This document shows, one piece after another, positions 52,908 through 61,827 of a stretch of DNA of 64,000 nucleotides. Position numbers and translations under genes: made by a program. The notes below the pieces were generated by a model that was given only the letters and a program-made list of their open reading frames with translations, was not told the origin of the DNA and made no database searches. The stretch is from Lewinellaceae bacterium (lineage in GTDB: Bacteria > Bacteroidota > Bacteroidia > Chitinophagales > Saprospiraceae): contig JACJYI010000006.1 of NCBI GenBank assembly GCA_020636225.1, forward strand, positions 395,704 through 459,703. Direction: 5' to 3'. Numbering within the stretch: the stretch's first letter is position 1; each line of letters opens with the position of its first letter.

Positions 52908-55139
52908 GTGACGAACCATACCTCAAGCGCTAACGGGAACGGCGCAAGCAAGTGTCCCTACATGGGCGGTGCTGTGAAGCAGGGCGCCGTTGGCGGGACA
53001 AGCAACCGCGACTGGTGGCCCAACCAGCTCAACCTCAGCATTCTGCATCAACATGCTCCGGCGTCCAATCCCCTGGGTCCGGATTTTGATTATGCCGAGG
53101 CCTTCAAGAGCCTGGATTACGCTGGCCTGAAGGAGGACCTGAAGAAACTGATGACCGATTCACAGGACTGGTGGCCCGCCGACTGGGGCCATTACGGCGG
53201 CCTGTTCATCCGGATGGCCTGGCACAGTGCCGGTACCTACCGGACAGCCGACGGTCGCGGTGGAGGCGGAACGGGCAACCAGCGCTTTGCACCGATCAAC
53301 AGCTGGCCGGACAACGGGAACCTCGACAAGGCCCGCCGCCTGCTCTGGCCCATCAAGCAAAAGTATGGTAACAAGATCTCCTGGGCCGACCTCTTCATCC
53401 TGGCCGGCAACGTCGCCCTCGAATCCATGGGCTTCAAGACCTTCGGTTTCGGCGGTGGCCGGGAAGATATCTGGCAACCGGAAGAAGATATCTACTGGGG
53501 TGCCGAGAAGGAATGGCTGGCGACCAGTGACAAGCCACACAGCCGCTACAGCGGTGAGCGCGACCTGGACAATCCCCTGGCCGCTGTGCAAATGGGATTG
53601 ATCTATGTCAACCCCGAAGGTCCGGATGGCAATCCTGACCCGGTAGCCTCTGGCAAGGATGTCCGCGAGACCTTTGGCCGGATGGCCATGAACGATTATG
53701 AGACCGTCGCCCTGGTGGCCGGAGGTCATACCTTCGGCAAGGCCCACGGTGCCGGCGACCCAGCCCTGGTCGGTCCTGAGCCGGAAGGCGCACCCCTCGA
53801 ATTGCAGGGACTGGGCTGGGCGAACAAGCTTGGCACGGGTAAGGGTGAATACACGACCACAAGTGGTATCGAAGGGGCCTGGAAGCCCAACCCGACCACC
53901 TGGGACAATGGATATTTCGACATGCTGTTCGGTTACGAATGGGAGCTTACCAAGAGTCCGGCCGGTGCCCATCAGTGGGTGGCCAAGGACTGCAAGCCCG
54001 AGCACATGATCCCGGATGCACACAATCCCGACAAGAAGCATCCGCCGATGATGACCACGGCGGACCTGTCCCTGCGCTTTGACCCGATCTATGAGCCGAT
54101 CTCTCGCCATTTCCACCAGAACCCGGACGAGTTTGCTGACGCTTTCGCCCGCGCCTGGTTCAAGCTGACCCACCGGGATATGGGACCACGTGAGCGTTAC
54201 CTGGGTCCGGAAGTACCGAAGGAAGAGCTCATCTGGCAGGATCCCGTTCCGGCAGTCGACCACAAGCTGGTCGATGCGCAGGATATCGCCAGCCTGAAAG
54301 GCAATATCCTGGCGTCAGGCCTGAGTATCTCCGAACTGGTGGCCACGGCCTGGGCCTCTGCCTCCACGTACCGTGGCAGTGACATGCGCGGCGGCGCCAA
54401 TGGAGCACGCATCCGCCTGGCACCCCAGAAGTTCTGGGCCGCCAACGATCCGGCTCAATTGAGCAAGGTGCTGAGTGCATTGGAAGGCATCCAGAAGGAC
54501 TTCAATGCCTCCGCAACCGGTGGAAAGAAGGTCTCCCTGGCTGACCTGATCGTGCTGGGTGGCTGTGCTGCCGTTGAGCAGGCCGCTGCCGATGCCGGCA
54601 TGACGATCACGGTACCCTTCACCCCAGGTCGCACCGATGCGACCCAGGAGCAGACGGACGTGGAAAGCTTTGCCTTCCTCGAGCCGCAGGCCGATGGATT
54701 CCGCAATTTCCAGAAGAAGGCTTACAGTGTCAAGTCGGAGGAAATGCTGCTCGACAAGGCCCAATTGCTGACCCTGAGCGCACCCGAGATGACGGTGCTG
54801 GTCGGCGGACTGCGGGTATTGGGGGCCAATACGGGTGGATCCGCACACGGTGTGCTGACCCGTCAGAAGGGGAAGCTGACCAACGATTTCTTTGTGAATC
54901 TGCTGGATATGGGCACCGTCTGGTCGCCCAAGTCGGAGAATGAGTTCGAGGGTCGCGACCGCAAGACAGGCGATGTGAAGTGGACGGGTACCCGGGTCGA
55001 CCTGGTGTTCGGTTCCAACTCCCAGCTGCGGGCCATCTCCGAGGTCTATGCCCAGAGCGATGCGAAGGAGAAGTTCGTCAAGGACTTCGTCGCTGCCTGG
55101 AACAAGGTGATGAACCTGGACCGCTTCGACCTGAAGTAA
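52908..55139 (+). CDS. katG: catalase-peroxidase
   Basis: The 743-residue bifunctional haem enzyme decomposes hydrogen peroxide in the cytoplasm. The N-terminal haem domain has the distal Arg-Trp-His in RMAWHSAGTYR, the proximal His in LVAGGHTFGKAHG, and the MGLIYVNPEGPDG stretch supplying the Tyr of the Met-Tyr-Trp adduct. The C-terminal domain is the degenerate duplicate (AWASASTYRGSDMRGG). It has the usual length. It uses a GTG start; the Cys-containing N-terminus (SKCPYMGG) is typical of bacterial KatG. A terminator lies 40 bases downstream. Confidence 0.97.
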   Translation: MTNHTSSANGNGASKCPYMGGAVKQGAVGGTSNRDWWPNQLNLSILHQHAPASNPLGPDFDYAEAFKSLDYAGLKEDLKKLMTDSQDWWPADWGHYGGLFIRMAWHSAGTYRTADGRGGGGTGNQRFAPINSWPDNGNLDKARRLLWPIKQKYGNKISWADLFILAGNVALESMGFKTFGFGGGREDIWQPEEDIYWGAEKEWLATSDKPHSRYSGERDLDNPLAAVQMGLIYVNPEGPDGNPDPVASGKDVRETFGRMAMNDYETVALVAGGHTFGKAHGAGDPALVGPEPEGAPLELQGLGWANKLGTGKGEYTTTSGIEGAWKPNPTTWDNGYFDMLFGYEWELTKSPAGAHQWVAKDCKPEHMIPDAHNPDKKHPPMMTTADLSLRFDPIYEPISRHFHQNPDEFADAFARAWFKLTHRDMGPRERYLGPEVPKEELIWQDPVPAVDHKLVDAQDIASLKGNILASGLSISELVATAWASASTYRGSDMRGGANGARIRLAPQKFWAANDPAQLSKVLSALEGIQKDFNASATGGKKVSLADLIVLGGCAAVEQAAADAGMTITVPFTPGRTDATQEQTDVESFAFLEPQADGFRNFQKKAYSVKSEEMLLDKAQLLTLSAPEMTVLVGGLRVLGANTGGSAHGVLTRQKGKLTNDFFVNLLDMGTVWSPKSENEFEGRDRKTGDVKWTGTRVDLVFGSNSQLRAISEVYAQSDAKEKFVKDFVAAWNKVMNLDRFDLK

Positions 55140-55602
55140 GCACGACAAGAGTGGCTTTTATGTTAAAGCCATAAAATAAAAGGCGGCCCCGGGGAATCGG
55201 GGTCGCCTTTTTTCACTATATGAATGGGAGAGGGATTAGAAATGTGAATGGTGTTCCTGCTTGTTTCGTTGGCAAGGAATAAGATCCGGCAGGGTGATGG
55301 GGTCACTGAAGGGGCTGGCTTTTCTTCTCAAGTATGTAAATAGACTGACTATCTGAACTGGAACAGATCTTAGGGGTTGGAGGCTTGGTTTGTGCAGGGA
55401 TGTCATCTTCCACTACTGTCTCACCTGGAATCAAAGCTTATATCAGGTCAGGGTAAAAGTATTCTTAATGTGTAATGCAAATGAAGCTGTTCAGGTAGTT
55501 TCCTGGTATATGTTGAGGCGACATGAGATGTTTGTTTTCAATCTGATTCCTTTACAGGATAAATGGCACTATGATACATCTTCGACCCTTTGATAATAGG
55601 AA
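55140..55602. other. intergenic region, katG terminator only
   Basis: Apart from the katG terminator I see nothing coding or repeated in this 463-base stretch. An open frame of 67 codons at 55390-55593 has no recognisable protein features. Confidence 0.6.
55179..55213 (+). terminator. Rho-independent terminator of katG
   Basis: The hairpin AAAGGCGgCCCCG / CGGGGtCGCCTTT with a 6-base loop and a T tail, 40 bases after the stop. Confidence 0.88.
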
Positions 55603-56115
55603 TTAAATTGAAAGAAATATAAAATTTGAATATTTCTTCCTCAGTGTCTTCATCATGGCTTCGAATTTTAGATTTTCATCTGAACTGACAATGCCAAATT
55701 CGTAGCGATAGGATCTATTATTAAAATTGAATGAGATCCAATTGTCATTCAGATCGGCAGGATAGATTCCATTGTCTTTGTGCAAGGTAGCGCCCCTTGT
55801 GATCTTAAGGTTGGTTACATGTAAAATTGGAAAGATCAAAGGATCTTTGGATGTAGAATCTATGATAATATAGTTTTGGTCGATTTGTAACCTTCCTTTT
55901 GTAATAAAGTATTTTGTGTAAATATACATGGTCAAAGGGACCATGATATTTATAGATACCAGAACAAGAATGACTTCGGAAGGAAAATTAAAAAATGAAA
56001 AAAAATAAGATCCAAAGAAAAGGACTACAAATACTGGAATAAACTCTTTGTAATTAGTGGAGTCAATCAATTGTAAATTGAGGTATTCAACCTTCGACTC
56101 ATCCATTTTATTCAA
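55603..56115 (-). CDS. AT-rich hypothetical two-helix membrane protein
   Basis: The 170-residue protein has two hydrophobic helices near the N-terminus (about 24-65: FIPVFVVLFFGSYFFSFF and VILVLVSINIMVPLTMYIY). A beta-rich C-terminal domain follows (IDQNYIIIDSTSKDPLIF..., FNNRSYRYEFGIVSSDENLKFEAMM) that is PH-domain-like in pattern (bPH-type membrane proteins). The function is unknown. Its GC content is much lower than that of katG or the RluA gene beside it, a sign of recent arrival or relaxed selection. A 19-bp perfect inverted repeat lies 35 bases upstream of its start. Confidence 0.6.
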   Translation of the reverse strand: MNKMDESKVEYLNLQLIDSTNYKEFIPVFVVLFFGSYFFSFFNFPSEVILVLVSINIMVPLTMYIYTKYFITKGRLQIDQNYIIIDSTSKDPLIFPILHVTNLKITRGATLHKDNGIYPADLNDNWISFNFNNRSYRYEFGIVSSDENLKFEAMMKTLRKKYSNFIFLSI

Positions 56116-56149
56116 TTTGCCATTCCAACTTTAATTCGTTTGGATCACT

Positions 56150-56200
56150 CATTCATGAACTGCCATACATAGCATAGCCAAGTATGGCAGTTCATGAATG
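56150..56200. repeat. 19-bp perfect inverted repeat
   Basis: CATTCATGAACTGCCATAC (56150-56168) is repeated inverted at 56182-56200 with a 13-base loop. No T tract follows on either strand, so it is not a classical terminator. It lies between the AT-rich membrane-protein gene and the RluA gene. Confidence 0.9.
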
Positions 56201-56330
56201 ATCACTGCAATATACCAATACATGGGATCAATCACGAGTTAATCTGTGAATTGTTCTGCCCTTCACCCGGAGTCGCCTTTTACATATGTGTCACTAGCGT
56301 CGCAGTGATGATCCTGCCGGGAACCGTGAA

Positions 56331-57245
56331 TTATTCGTTATCCGAAGTGCCTTGTCCGACAGGACCGAACAAGTGTGTGAACCGCTTGGGCAGGGTATCC
56401 CTAAGATGGATCTCTTCGCCGGTGACCGGATGGGAGAAGCGGATGGACCAGGCATGCAGATAGAGGCCTTTGCCTTTCAGGAGGAGATGGTCGGGACTGT
56501 AGGTGGGGTCGCCCAGGATGGGATTGCCCATCCCGGCCAGGTGTCGGCGCAACTGATGCCGCCGCCCGGTGCCCGGCTGGAGAAGGACGAGGTTCAGTGC
56601 GCCAAACCGCGGTGAGGGGATGGTCTTGATGAGGGTATATCGGGTATCTGCAGATTTGGCGTCCAGTTCAGATTGGATCCGGCCCGTGGTCGGCATGACC
56701 CCGATGGTCACCGCGTAATACTGCTTGTGGATATGGCCCTCTTCGAACAGCTGGTTCAGGGCGACAATGCAGCTGTGCGTCTTACCGGCCAGCAGGATGC
56801 CGGTGGTGGGATAGTCCAGTCGGTGGACGGGCTGCGGGGTCACCGCATCGGCCCGGGGGCTGGGTTGCAGGTTTTGCGGGAGGGCCCTGGCAATGGTCTT
56901 GAAGGTATTGCCGCTTACCAGGATACCACCGGGTTTGTGAATGGCGGCCAGGTGATCATCTTCATACAGGACACGGAGGGGAAAGTGCAGGGGCCTGGCC
57001 GGCGGAACATCCTCGGGCATAGTCAGTTGGATGTGCTCCCCGCCCCGGATCCAGGTGGGCGTCGTCGCCGGGTGGCCATCCACGGTGACGTAGTGTTTCT
57101 TCAGGACCTTCTTCCATGCCGAGCGCGTAGGCGCCACCTCGAACAGGCCGACACCGTACTCCTGCAGGCGCATGGGTGCAGATTGGGGTGGGGCGATATG
57201 GACATGGACAAGGGGCGACGTCATCAGACCGGCTCGAAGGATCAT
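56331..57245 (-). CDS. RluA-family pseudouridine synthase
   Basis: The protein (304 residues from 57245, or 297 from the ATG at 57224) has an S4-like N-terminus (RSAWKKVLKKHYVTVDGHPA) and the pseudouridine synthase core. The catalytic Asp lies in PVHRLDYPTTGILL, and GTGRRHQLRRHLAGMGNPILGD and YLHAWSIRFSHP are the family motifs II and III. It modifies uridines in rRNA or tRNA; the exact target (RluA, RluC or RluD type) cannot be decided. The start lies directly against a 44-base inverted repeat, so the leader should be folded. Confidence 0.92.
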   Translation of the reverse strand: MILRAGLMTSPLVHVHIAPPQSAPMRLQEYGVGLFEVAPTRSAWKKVLKKHYVTVDGHPATTPTWIRGGEHIQLTMPEDVPPARPLHFPLRVLYEDDHLAAIHKPGGILVSGNTFKTIARALPQNLQPSPRADAVTPQPVHRLDYPTTGILLAGKTHSCIVALNQLFEEGHIHKQYYAVTIGVMPTTGRIQSELDAKSADTRYTLIKTIPSPRFGALNLVLLQPGTGRRHQLRRHLAGMGNPILGDPTYSPDHLLLKGKGLYLHAWSIRFSHPVTGEEIHLRDTLPKRFTHLFGPVGQGTSDNE

Positions 57246-57288
57246 ATAAAGACCGCAGACAAGCTACGCATTGTCTGCGGTCTTTATA
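57245..57288. repeat. 18-bp perfect inverted repeat abutting the RluA-type gene start
   Basis: TATAAAGACCGCAGACAA (57245-57262) and its inverse at 57271-57288 flank an 8-base loop. The stem touches the possible ATG at 57245. It could be a terminator-like or attenuator-like hairpin; no T run follows. Confidence 0.9.
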
Positions 57289-57359
57289 CTATCCAAATGT
57301 TGAACTATGCGGATTAGGGGCGTTGAATGTCAATGAATTTTCTCTTCTGAATTCTTAGT

Positions 57360-57790
57360 AACCAAACCTAATCCCAACTGTGTTATCGTCGCCAAACGAG
57401 GGCCTCCCAATCACATCATTACCCGCTCAAAATATAGTTGCCAATAGGTTTTCTTAGGAATATGAATAAATTGAAGAATGCCGCATTGTTTTGCCGATTT
57501 GAAGGAGTGACTTGTCGGATTTGAAGTTAGATGAGCGGTCAAATAACAGTTTATTTAGCGACGGCAAAACCGGAGCGGCCGGGTAATGATGTAAACGGCC
57601 ATAAATCCCATGACGAGGTAATGGAAACCTCAATCTTGAAGAAAGGGCCCATTTTGGCGACAAGCACTTTTGCTTCCCTGCACGCCGGCAGGCATGCTTT
57701 TGGTGCTTCAAAAGGAAGTGCCCCGCCGGCAAGAGGCGGGCCAGATTTAAATTCCCATGACAGAGTTTTCCGATGATGCCATTGAGTGGA
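57360..57790 (-). repeat. degenerate dispersed repeat, copy A
   Basis: This stretch shares an ordered set of blocks with copy B (59229-59630). The blocks are GTCGCCAAAC-AGGGCCTCCCA near 57390, CCGCATT near 57480, AGCGGCCGGGT..TGATGT near 57573, GGCCCATTTTGGCGACAAGC near 57647, a CTTCAAAAG..AGTGCC block near 57707, and AGTGGAAT near 57785. On the minus strand the first block reads GRPSFGDD. Frames are broken everywhere, so it looks like a decayed gene or element. The rest of the 57289-57883 gap shows nothing else. Confidence 0.7.
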
Positions 57791-57883
57791 ATACTGCCTA
57801 TTTGTTTAGAGCAATCTTCCTGGATATATGTTGAAAGAATTTTTTGTTGACTTAAACATCCCCCTATCTCAGTTTAGACTGTT

Positions 57884-58813
57884 TTACTGAGGTGTCCCTT
57901 TGAAACAGCCGATATTATAAGGGAAATCATAGGTCCAGTGATAGTGGTAGAGCTCGATCATCTGGCCATCCCACAGCACCGGATGGGTATGTCCGTGGCA
58001 CTCGTCCAGATCCTTGGACGTGAGTAATTCACCCTGCTCCCCATAGGGGCCGTAGATCCCGAAGCCATCCAGCATATAGCCCATCAGGGCGGAATGCCCG
58101 GAGGTGTGCGGATGGATATGGTCCTGCAGGTCCTGGGCGGGAAAATGATAGTGGTAGGTTTCGGTGCCGTCCGTATGACCGCCGAAGCGGTCCAGCATCT
58201 CGTGGGCAGCCGCGTCGTTCCCCAGGGTTGATGCGCCGTGATAGATGGCACTGCCACTGAGGGAAATGCCGGATGGTCCGAAGGTCACACAACTGGGCTT
58301 GGGCGCGATCTCCGGTATGGCCGGCAGGATGTAGAGGACGTCATGCGCCGTGATGATGTTCGGGTTGCCGTCATACTTGTAGGGCAGGCTGCCTGGGGTG
58401 ATGGGAAACACGCCGGTTGGATGGCTGGGCAAGGCGTTTCCGGTAATGATCCGGTTGCCGTTTCCATCCAGGGTAACCTCAAATTCACTGATCCAGACCA
58501 CATTGCCGCCAACTTGTGGCTTGCGTGTATAGTCCCAGGTGCCATCCGCATTGGTCCAGTCACTGGCATCATCGTTGCCGGCACCATTTTGCGGGACACC
58601 ACACAGCCAAAGGTGCTGCAGGAGGGGGTTCTTGTCGCCCTGGTCACGTCGCAGGATGAGCGGGTCTCCAAGAGGTAAATGGGTCAGGTCGGGTGTTTCT
58701 TCCTGGGGTGGATCTTCGAGGCTGTCCTTTTTCTCGCAGCTGCTGCAGCTCAGAACGATCAGGCCCAGGACCAGACCGGTGGTCAGGAAGGATGGGAACA
58801 GGTATTTGGTCAT
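57884..58813 (-). CDS. YHYH-domain lipoprotein
   Basis: The 309-residue protein has a lipoprotein-type signal (LVLGLIVLSCSSC). The mature part contains the YHYH domain: LPSHPTGVFPI, SGSAIYHGASTLG, the two hallmark repeats TETYHYHFPAQD and IELYHYHWTYDFPYNIGCF, HSALMGYMLDGFGIYGPYGE and LDECHGHTHP. The many His and Asp residues suggest metal binding, but no activity is known to me for this family. It lies between two copies of a degenerate direct repeat. The ATG at 58813 is used because the signal begins there. Confidence 0.85.
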   Translation of the reverse strand: MTKYLFPSFLTTGLVLGLIVLSCSSCEKKDSLEDPPQEETPDLTHLPLGDPLILRRDQGDKNPLLQHLWLCGVPQNGAGNDDASDWTNADGTWDYTRKPQVGGNVVWISEFEVTLDGNGNRIITGNALPSHPTGVFPITPGSLPYKYDGNPNIITAHDVLYILPAIPEIAPKPSCVTFGPSGISLSGSAIYHGASTLGNDAAAHEMLDRFGGHTDGTETYHYHFPAQDLQDHIHPHTSGHSALMGYMLDGFGIYGPYGEQGELLTSKDLDECHGHTHPVLWDGQMIELYHYHWTYDFPYNIGCFKGTPQ

Positions 58814-58961
58814 CTTGTCATTGTTTAGGGTTTTGGACTGGCTCCTGGAGCGAAGGTTTAATGGGCAATGACGGAATTGTGGGATGGATGCGATCAACCC
58901 ATGTCACCGGACGGCGGACCAGCGATGATGCTGCACAACTGGATCGAGCTGAAGCCAATCA

Positions 58962-58996
58962 AAAGGCGGCCCCGGATATCCGCGGCCGCTTTTTTT
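58962..58996. terminator. bidirectional GC-rich hairpin
   Basis: GCGGCC and GGCCGC pair around the self-complementary CGGATATCCG, flanked by AAAA and TTTTTTT. It lies upstream of the YHYH gene, and could end transcription from either side. Confidence 0.75.
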
Positions 58997-59228
58997 CAGC
59001 ATGACAAAAGTAATTGATGCCAGCATATTTATCATTGACTAGCAATTGGTCAAAACAGGGCTATCCAAAATGGACCAGAATAAGGATCATTGCTACAGAG
59101 AATCCGTGAATTTCTACCCTGCTCCAAAGCTTTTCAAAGCTTTCTTGGATCAGGTGAAAGGGTGGGTAAAATCAATATTGCATCACTGCGCTGACTCAGG
59201 TATTCTGGTTGGCCCCTTTGAGGATTTC

Positions 59229-59630
59229 GTCGCCAAACCAGGGCCTCCCAGACACATCAAGGATCCGTTCATAATACAATTTGTGCTCGTTTCCAATTGC
59301 ATGAAAACTGTCAATACTTCACACTACCGCATTATTTGATCGGATATAGAATAATAGAATCAAACAATACATGTGATACATGGCTGTCAATAATGAAAAA
59401 AACCACCGATCAAATACGAGCGGCCGGGTCCTGATGTCACCGAACTGTCAATCAATAAACGCATTGAATGATTTGACAAACAGGAATATGAAGGCCCATT
59501 TTGGCGACAAGCGCTTTTGGGCACTTTTGGCGCCTCAAAAGTGCCGAGCCACGACGGCGATTGAGTCGGGCCAAAGGTGGAACTCCTCGGTTAGAGGTTT
59601 TATGACAGGACCACAGAGTGGAATGTAGCG
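59229..59630 (-). repeat. degenerate dispersed repeat, copy B
   Basis: The same blocks as in copy A occur in the same order and orientation about 1.84 kb to the right, with different lengths between them. On the minus strand the first block reads YYERILDVSGRPWFGDE before a stop, so it may be the end of a lost protein gene. The remainder of the 58814-59683 gap (apart from the hairpin at 58962) shows nothing. Confidence 0.7.
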
Positions 59631-59683
59631 GAATTATAAATGCACTCCTGCCAGGTCTTCTTCTTAACAAAGGATCACGCCAA

Positions 59684-61162
59684 CTACTGGGCTGCCCTGG
59701 CTTCCCTGGGCCGGATCACTACTCTGTCGTACACGATCAAGGCCAGGATGGTCACCGCCCCGATACCCGTAATGACATACCAGATATGGTTCGGATGATA
59801 ACTGTCCCAAATGAATTGGGTCATTTCCGTTTCGGTCATGCCCAGTTTTTCGGATGCAGACGTGAAATAGTCATTCTTCGAGAATTCACTGGAGATGTCC
59901 GGCATGGCGATCCCCCTTTTGGCCATTTCAGCCTGGAGAAGGCTCAGTTTGTCCGACCAGGCCTCGTAGAGATTGCCCGAGATAAAGGTTGTCAGGAAAT
60001 TACCCAGGAATACGGGCAGGAAATAGGTCCCCATGTACAAGGCCTCCTTCCCCTTGGGCGATATCAGGGCAATGAATGACGAGAAGGTCGGATTGGTCAT
60101 CATTTCGCCGATGGCAAAGATCATGATCCCCAGGATGGTATAGAATCCGTTCCCGGTATAGAAGGTGATACCAATACCGATCGCGGCGATCGTGAATCCA
60201 GTGATCATGGCACTCACGTGGCGGATCTTCAACACGAAATAGGAGACGATCAACTGGAACACGATGATGGCACCTGCGTCCAGGTTGATGAGCATTTCCG
60301 GATTGACGGAGTCACCGCCTCCACTCATGGCATTGGCCAGCCATGGGGACACCTGGGCGATGGAGTCGTGAAGAGCTTTGGTATTGACCCAATCCTCGAT
60401 AAAGGTGGGCAGGGTATAGAAGAGTTGATTGAACATGGTCCAGAAGCCCACCATGATGATCAGCAGGACGGAAAGGCGGGTGTCTTTCACAGCTTCCCAG
60501 ATATTGATCAGGGAGCTTTTGATGGTTTCCAGGAGGGTATCCGTGTTTTTCTCCCGGTCAGCTTCCTTGTAGAAGAACAACAGAATGACCAGGTTGATGG
60601 CGATCACGATGGCGGCCTGGAGGAAGATGATCTTCCAGCCGAATTGCGTGCGCAGGGTGGATGAACAGGCCGGCCCGATGAATCCGCCGATATTGACCAT
60701 CATGTAGAAGATGCCAAAGCCCAGGGTCGAATTGGACTCGTCGGTATTTTTCGTAATGATCGCTGAGGCAACCGGCTTGAACATGGCTGCGCCCACGGCA
60801 ACCCACAGAAACACGATGAACACCATGGCATAGGATTGCACCTCGCCCATGAGATAGTATCCGGAGATCAACAGCCCATAGGCGATGATCAGCGACAGCT
60901 TGTAGCCGATCTTATCGGCGATCACGCCCGTAAACAGGGGCAACAGGTACAGGATGGCGGTGACGATCCCCATGATCTGCCCTTTTTCGGTATGGGAGAA
61001 ACCGAGCCCGCCTTCGTCGGTGGATCCGGTCAGGTACAGCGCCAGGACGGCAAACAGGCCATACCAGGCCCAACGCTCGAACAGTTCCATGACGCTGGCG
61101 ACCCAGAACCCTTTGTTGTAGGATCGCATGACGCCAAAAAAGGACTTCTTGTCTGTACTCAT
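59684..61162 (-). CDS. POT-like MFS transporter (peptide/proton symporter type)
   Basis: The 492-residue inner-membrane protein has about 12-14 helices. The N-terminal VMELFERWAWYGLFAVLALYL matches the ExxERFxYY pattern of proton-dependent oligopeptide transporters, and GVIADKIGYKLSL is the MFS loop 2-3 motif. FGIFYMMVNIGGFIGPACS fits POT helix 4. It should import di- or tripeptides with protons, although some relatives carry other substrates. It stands alone in the leftward direction; the transposase remnant begins about 60 bases upstream of its start. Confidence 0.85.
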   Translation of the reverse strand: MSTDKKSFFGVMRSYNKGFWVASVMELFERWAWYGLFAVLALYLTGSTDEGGLGFSHTEKGQIMGIVTAILYLLPLFTGVIADKIGYKLSLIIAYGLLISGYYLMGEVQSYAMVFIVFLWVAVGAAMFKPVASAIITKNTDESNSTLGFGIFYMMVNIGGFIGPACSSTLRTQFGWKIIFLQAAIVIAINLVILLFFYKEADREKNTDTLLETIKSSLINIWEAVKDTRLSVLLIIMVGFWTMFNQLFYTLPTFIEDWVNTKALHDSIAQVSPWLANAMSGGGDSVNPEMLINLDAGAIIVFQLIVSYFVLKIRHVSAMITGFTIAAIGIGITFYTGNGFYTILGIMIFAIGEMMTNPTFSSFIALISPKGKEALYMGTYFLPVFLGNFLTTFISGNLYEAWSDKLSLLQAEMAKRGIAMPDISSEFSKNDYFTSASEKLGMTETEMTQFIWDSYHPNHIWYVITGIGAVTILALIVYDRVVIRPREARAAQ

Positions 61163-61224
61163 GTTGATTGGTGTTTTATGGTGTTCTCCTCTATTTCTTC
61201 GTTCTTCACTTGAACGGTTCGTTT

Positions 61225-61736
61225 TTTGGCCAAATGATCGACAGGGGCAGGGTCATGGAATACATGGCGTGCTCCAGGAATGGCCAAAAGCGCAACAATA
61301 TAGCTTTTCTATGTTTGGGAGGGGGAAGCAAGGTTGATCTCCACGCCTGCAATTCGCCTAAAAATCATGAATGGCTCTTCCTTTGGAACTTCGACAGGTA
61401 TTAAGCGCAAAGATCTGACGCTCAATATCGTTTGGAAGCTGTTTCTGGCGCTTTGCCAGCACCTTGGGATCAAAACTCCCGGATCTGTCTTGAGAAATAT
61501 CAATCTCTAATTGACCTTGAGGCGTCCACGCCGTCTTCTTTCCTTTGCCATTCTTATGATTGGGTAGGTCTTCCTCGGCAATGTGAGCCTATAGCTCACC
61601 TTCCAATGCCTCTTCCAGGAAGCTCTTGATCAATGGTGTAAAGGCTGCTTCACTACCCAACAGGCCTTTTCCGGGCCTTCAGTCGCTCCAACGCTTCCGC
61701 TTTGAAGGCTTCAAAATCAAACTCTTTGCTTTCCAT
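61225..61736 (-). pseudogene. IS256-family (Mutator-type) transposase remnant
   Basis: From the ATG at 61736 the minus strand reads MESKEFDFEAFKAEALERLK, then a +1 frameshift in an AAAA run near 61667. In the new frame it continues as GLLGSEAAFTPLIKSFLEEA and GELxAHIAEEDLPNHKNGKG, with x a TAG stop, followed by KTAWTPQGQLEIDIS and QDRSGSFDPKVLAKRQK and ILE-RQ-type sequence. These are the N-terminal motifs of IS256-family DDE transposases. Further on, after a deletion, MYSMTLPLSIIW recalls the VYxMxLLDAIH strand with the first catalytic Asp, which is lost here. The gene is inactive. Confidence 0.8.
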
Positions 61737-61792
61737 AAGTCAATGACTTAGGTGTAAGTTTTAGAATCATTGACACACTTTATGAAACAGTC
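61225..61792 (-). mobile_element. truncated IS256-family element inserted in group II intron 3' tip
   Basis: Its outer end on the minus strand, GACTGTTTCATAAAGTGTGTC (ending at 61792), is like IS256-family termini and lies 56 bases before the transposase ATG. The far end is missing; the element fades into the promoter region of the POT gene. Immediately right of 61792 begins a group II intron domain VI sequence, which suggests the IS landed in that intron. Confidence 0.7.
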
Positions 61793-61793
61793 T

Positions 61794-61816
61794 CGCGGCG
61801 GAGTCGCCTACTCGAT
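61794..61816 (+). mobile_element. 3' tip of a truncated group II intron
   Basis: CGGCGGAGTCGCCTACTCGATTA is nearly the same as the 3' end of the intron copy ending at 63108 (GGCGGAGCCGCCTACTCGATTA). Everything upstream has been replaced by the IS256 remnant. It lies 12 bases beyond the stop codon of the leftward gene 61828-62364. Confidence 0.8.
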
Positions 61817-61827
61817 TATGCGACGTT

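Noticed and set aside
55390..55593. 67-codon frame after katG
   Set aside because: No homology-like features, no promoter or neighbours; regarded as chance.
59046..59339. 97-codon plus-strand frame
   Set aside because: It covers the degenerate repeat copy B, whose shared blocks read better on the minus strand and are broken.
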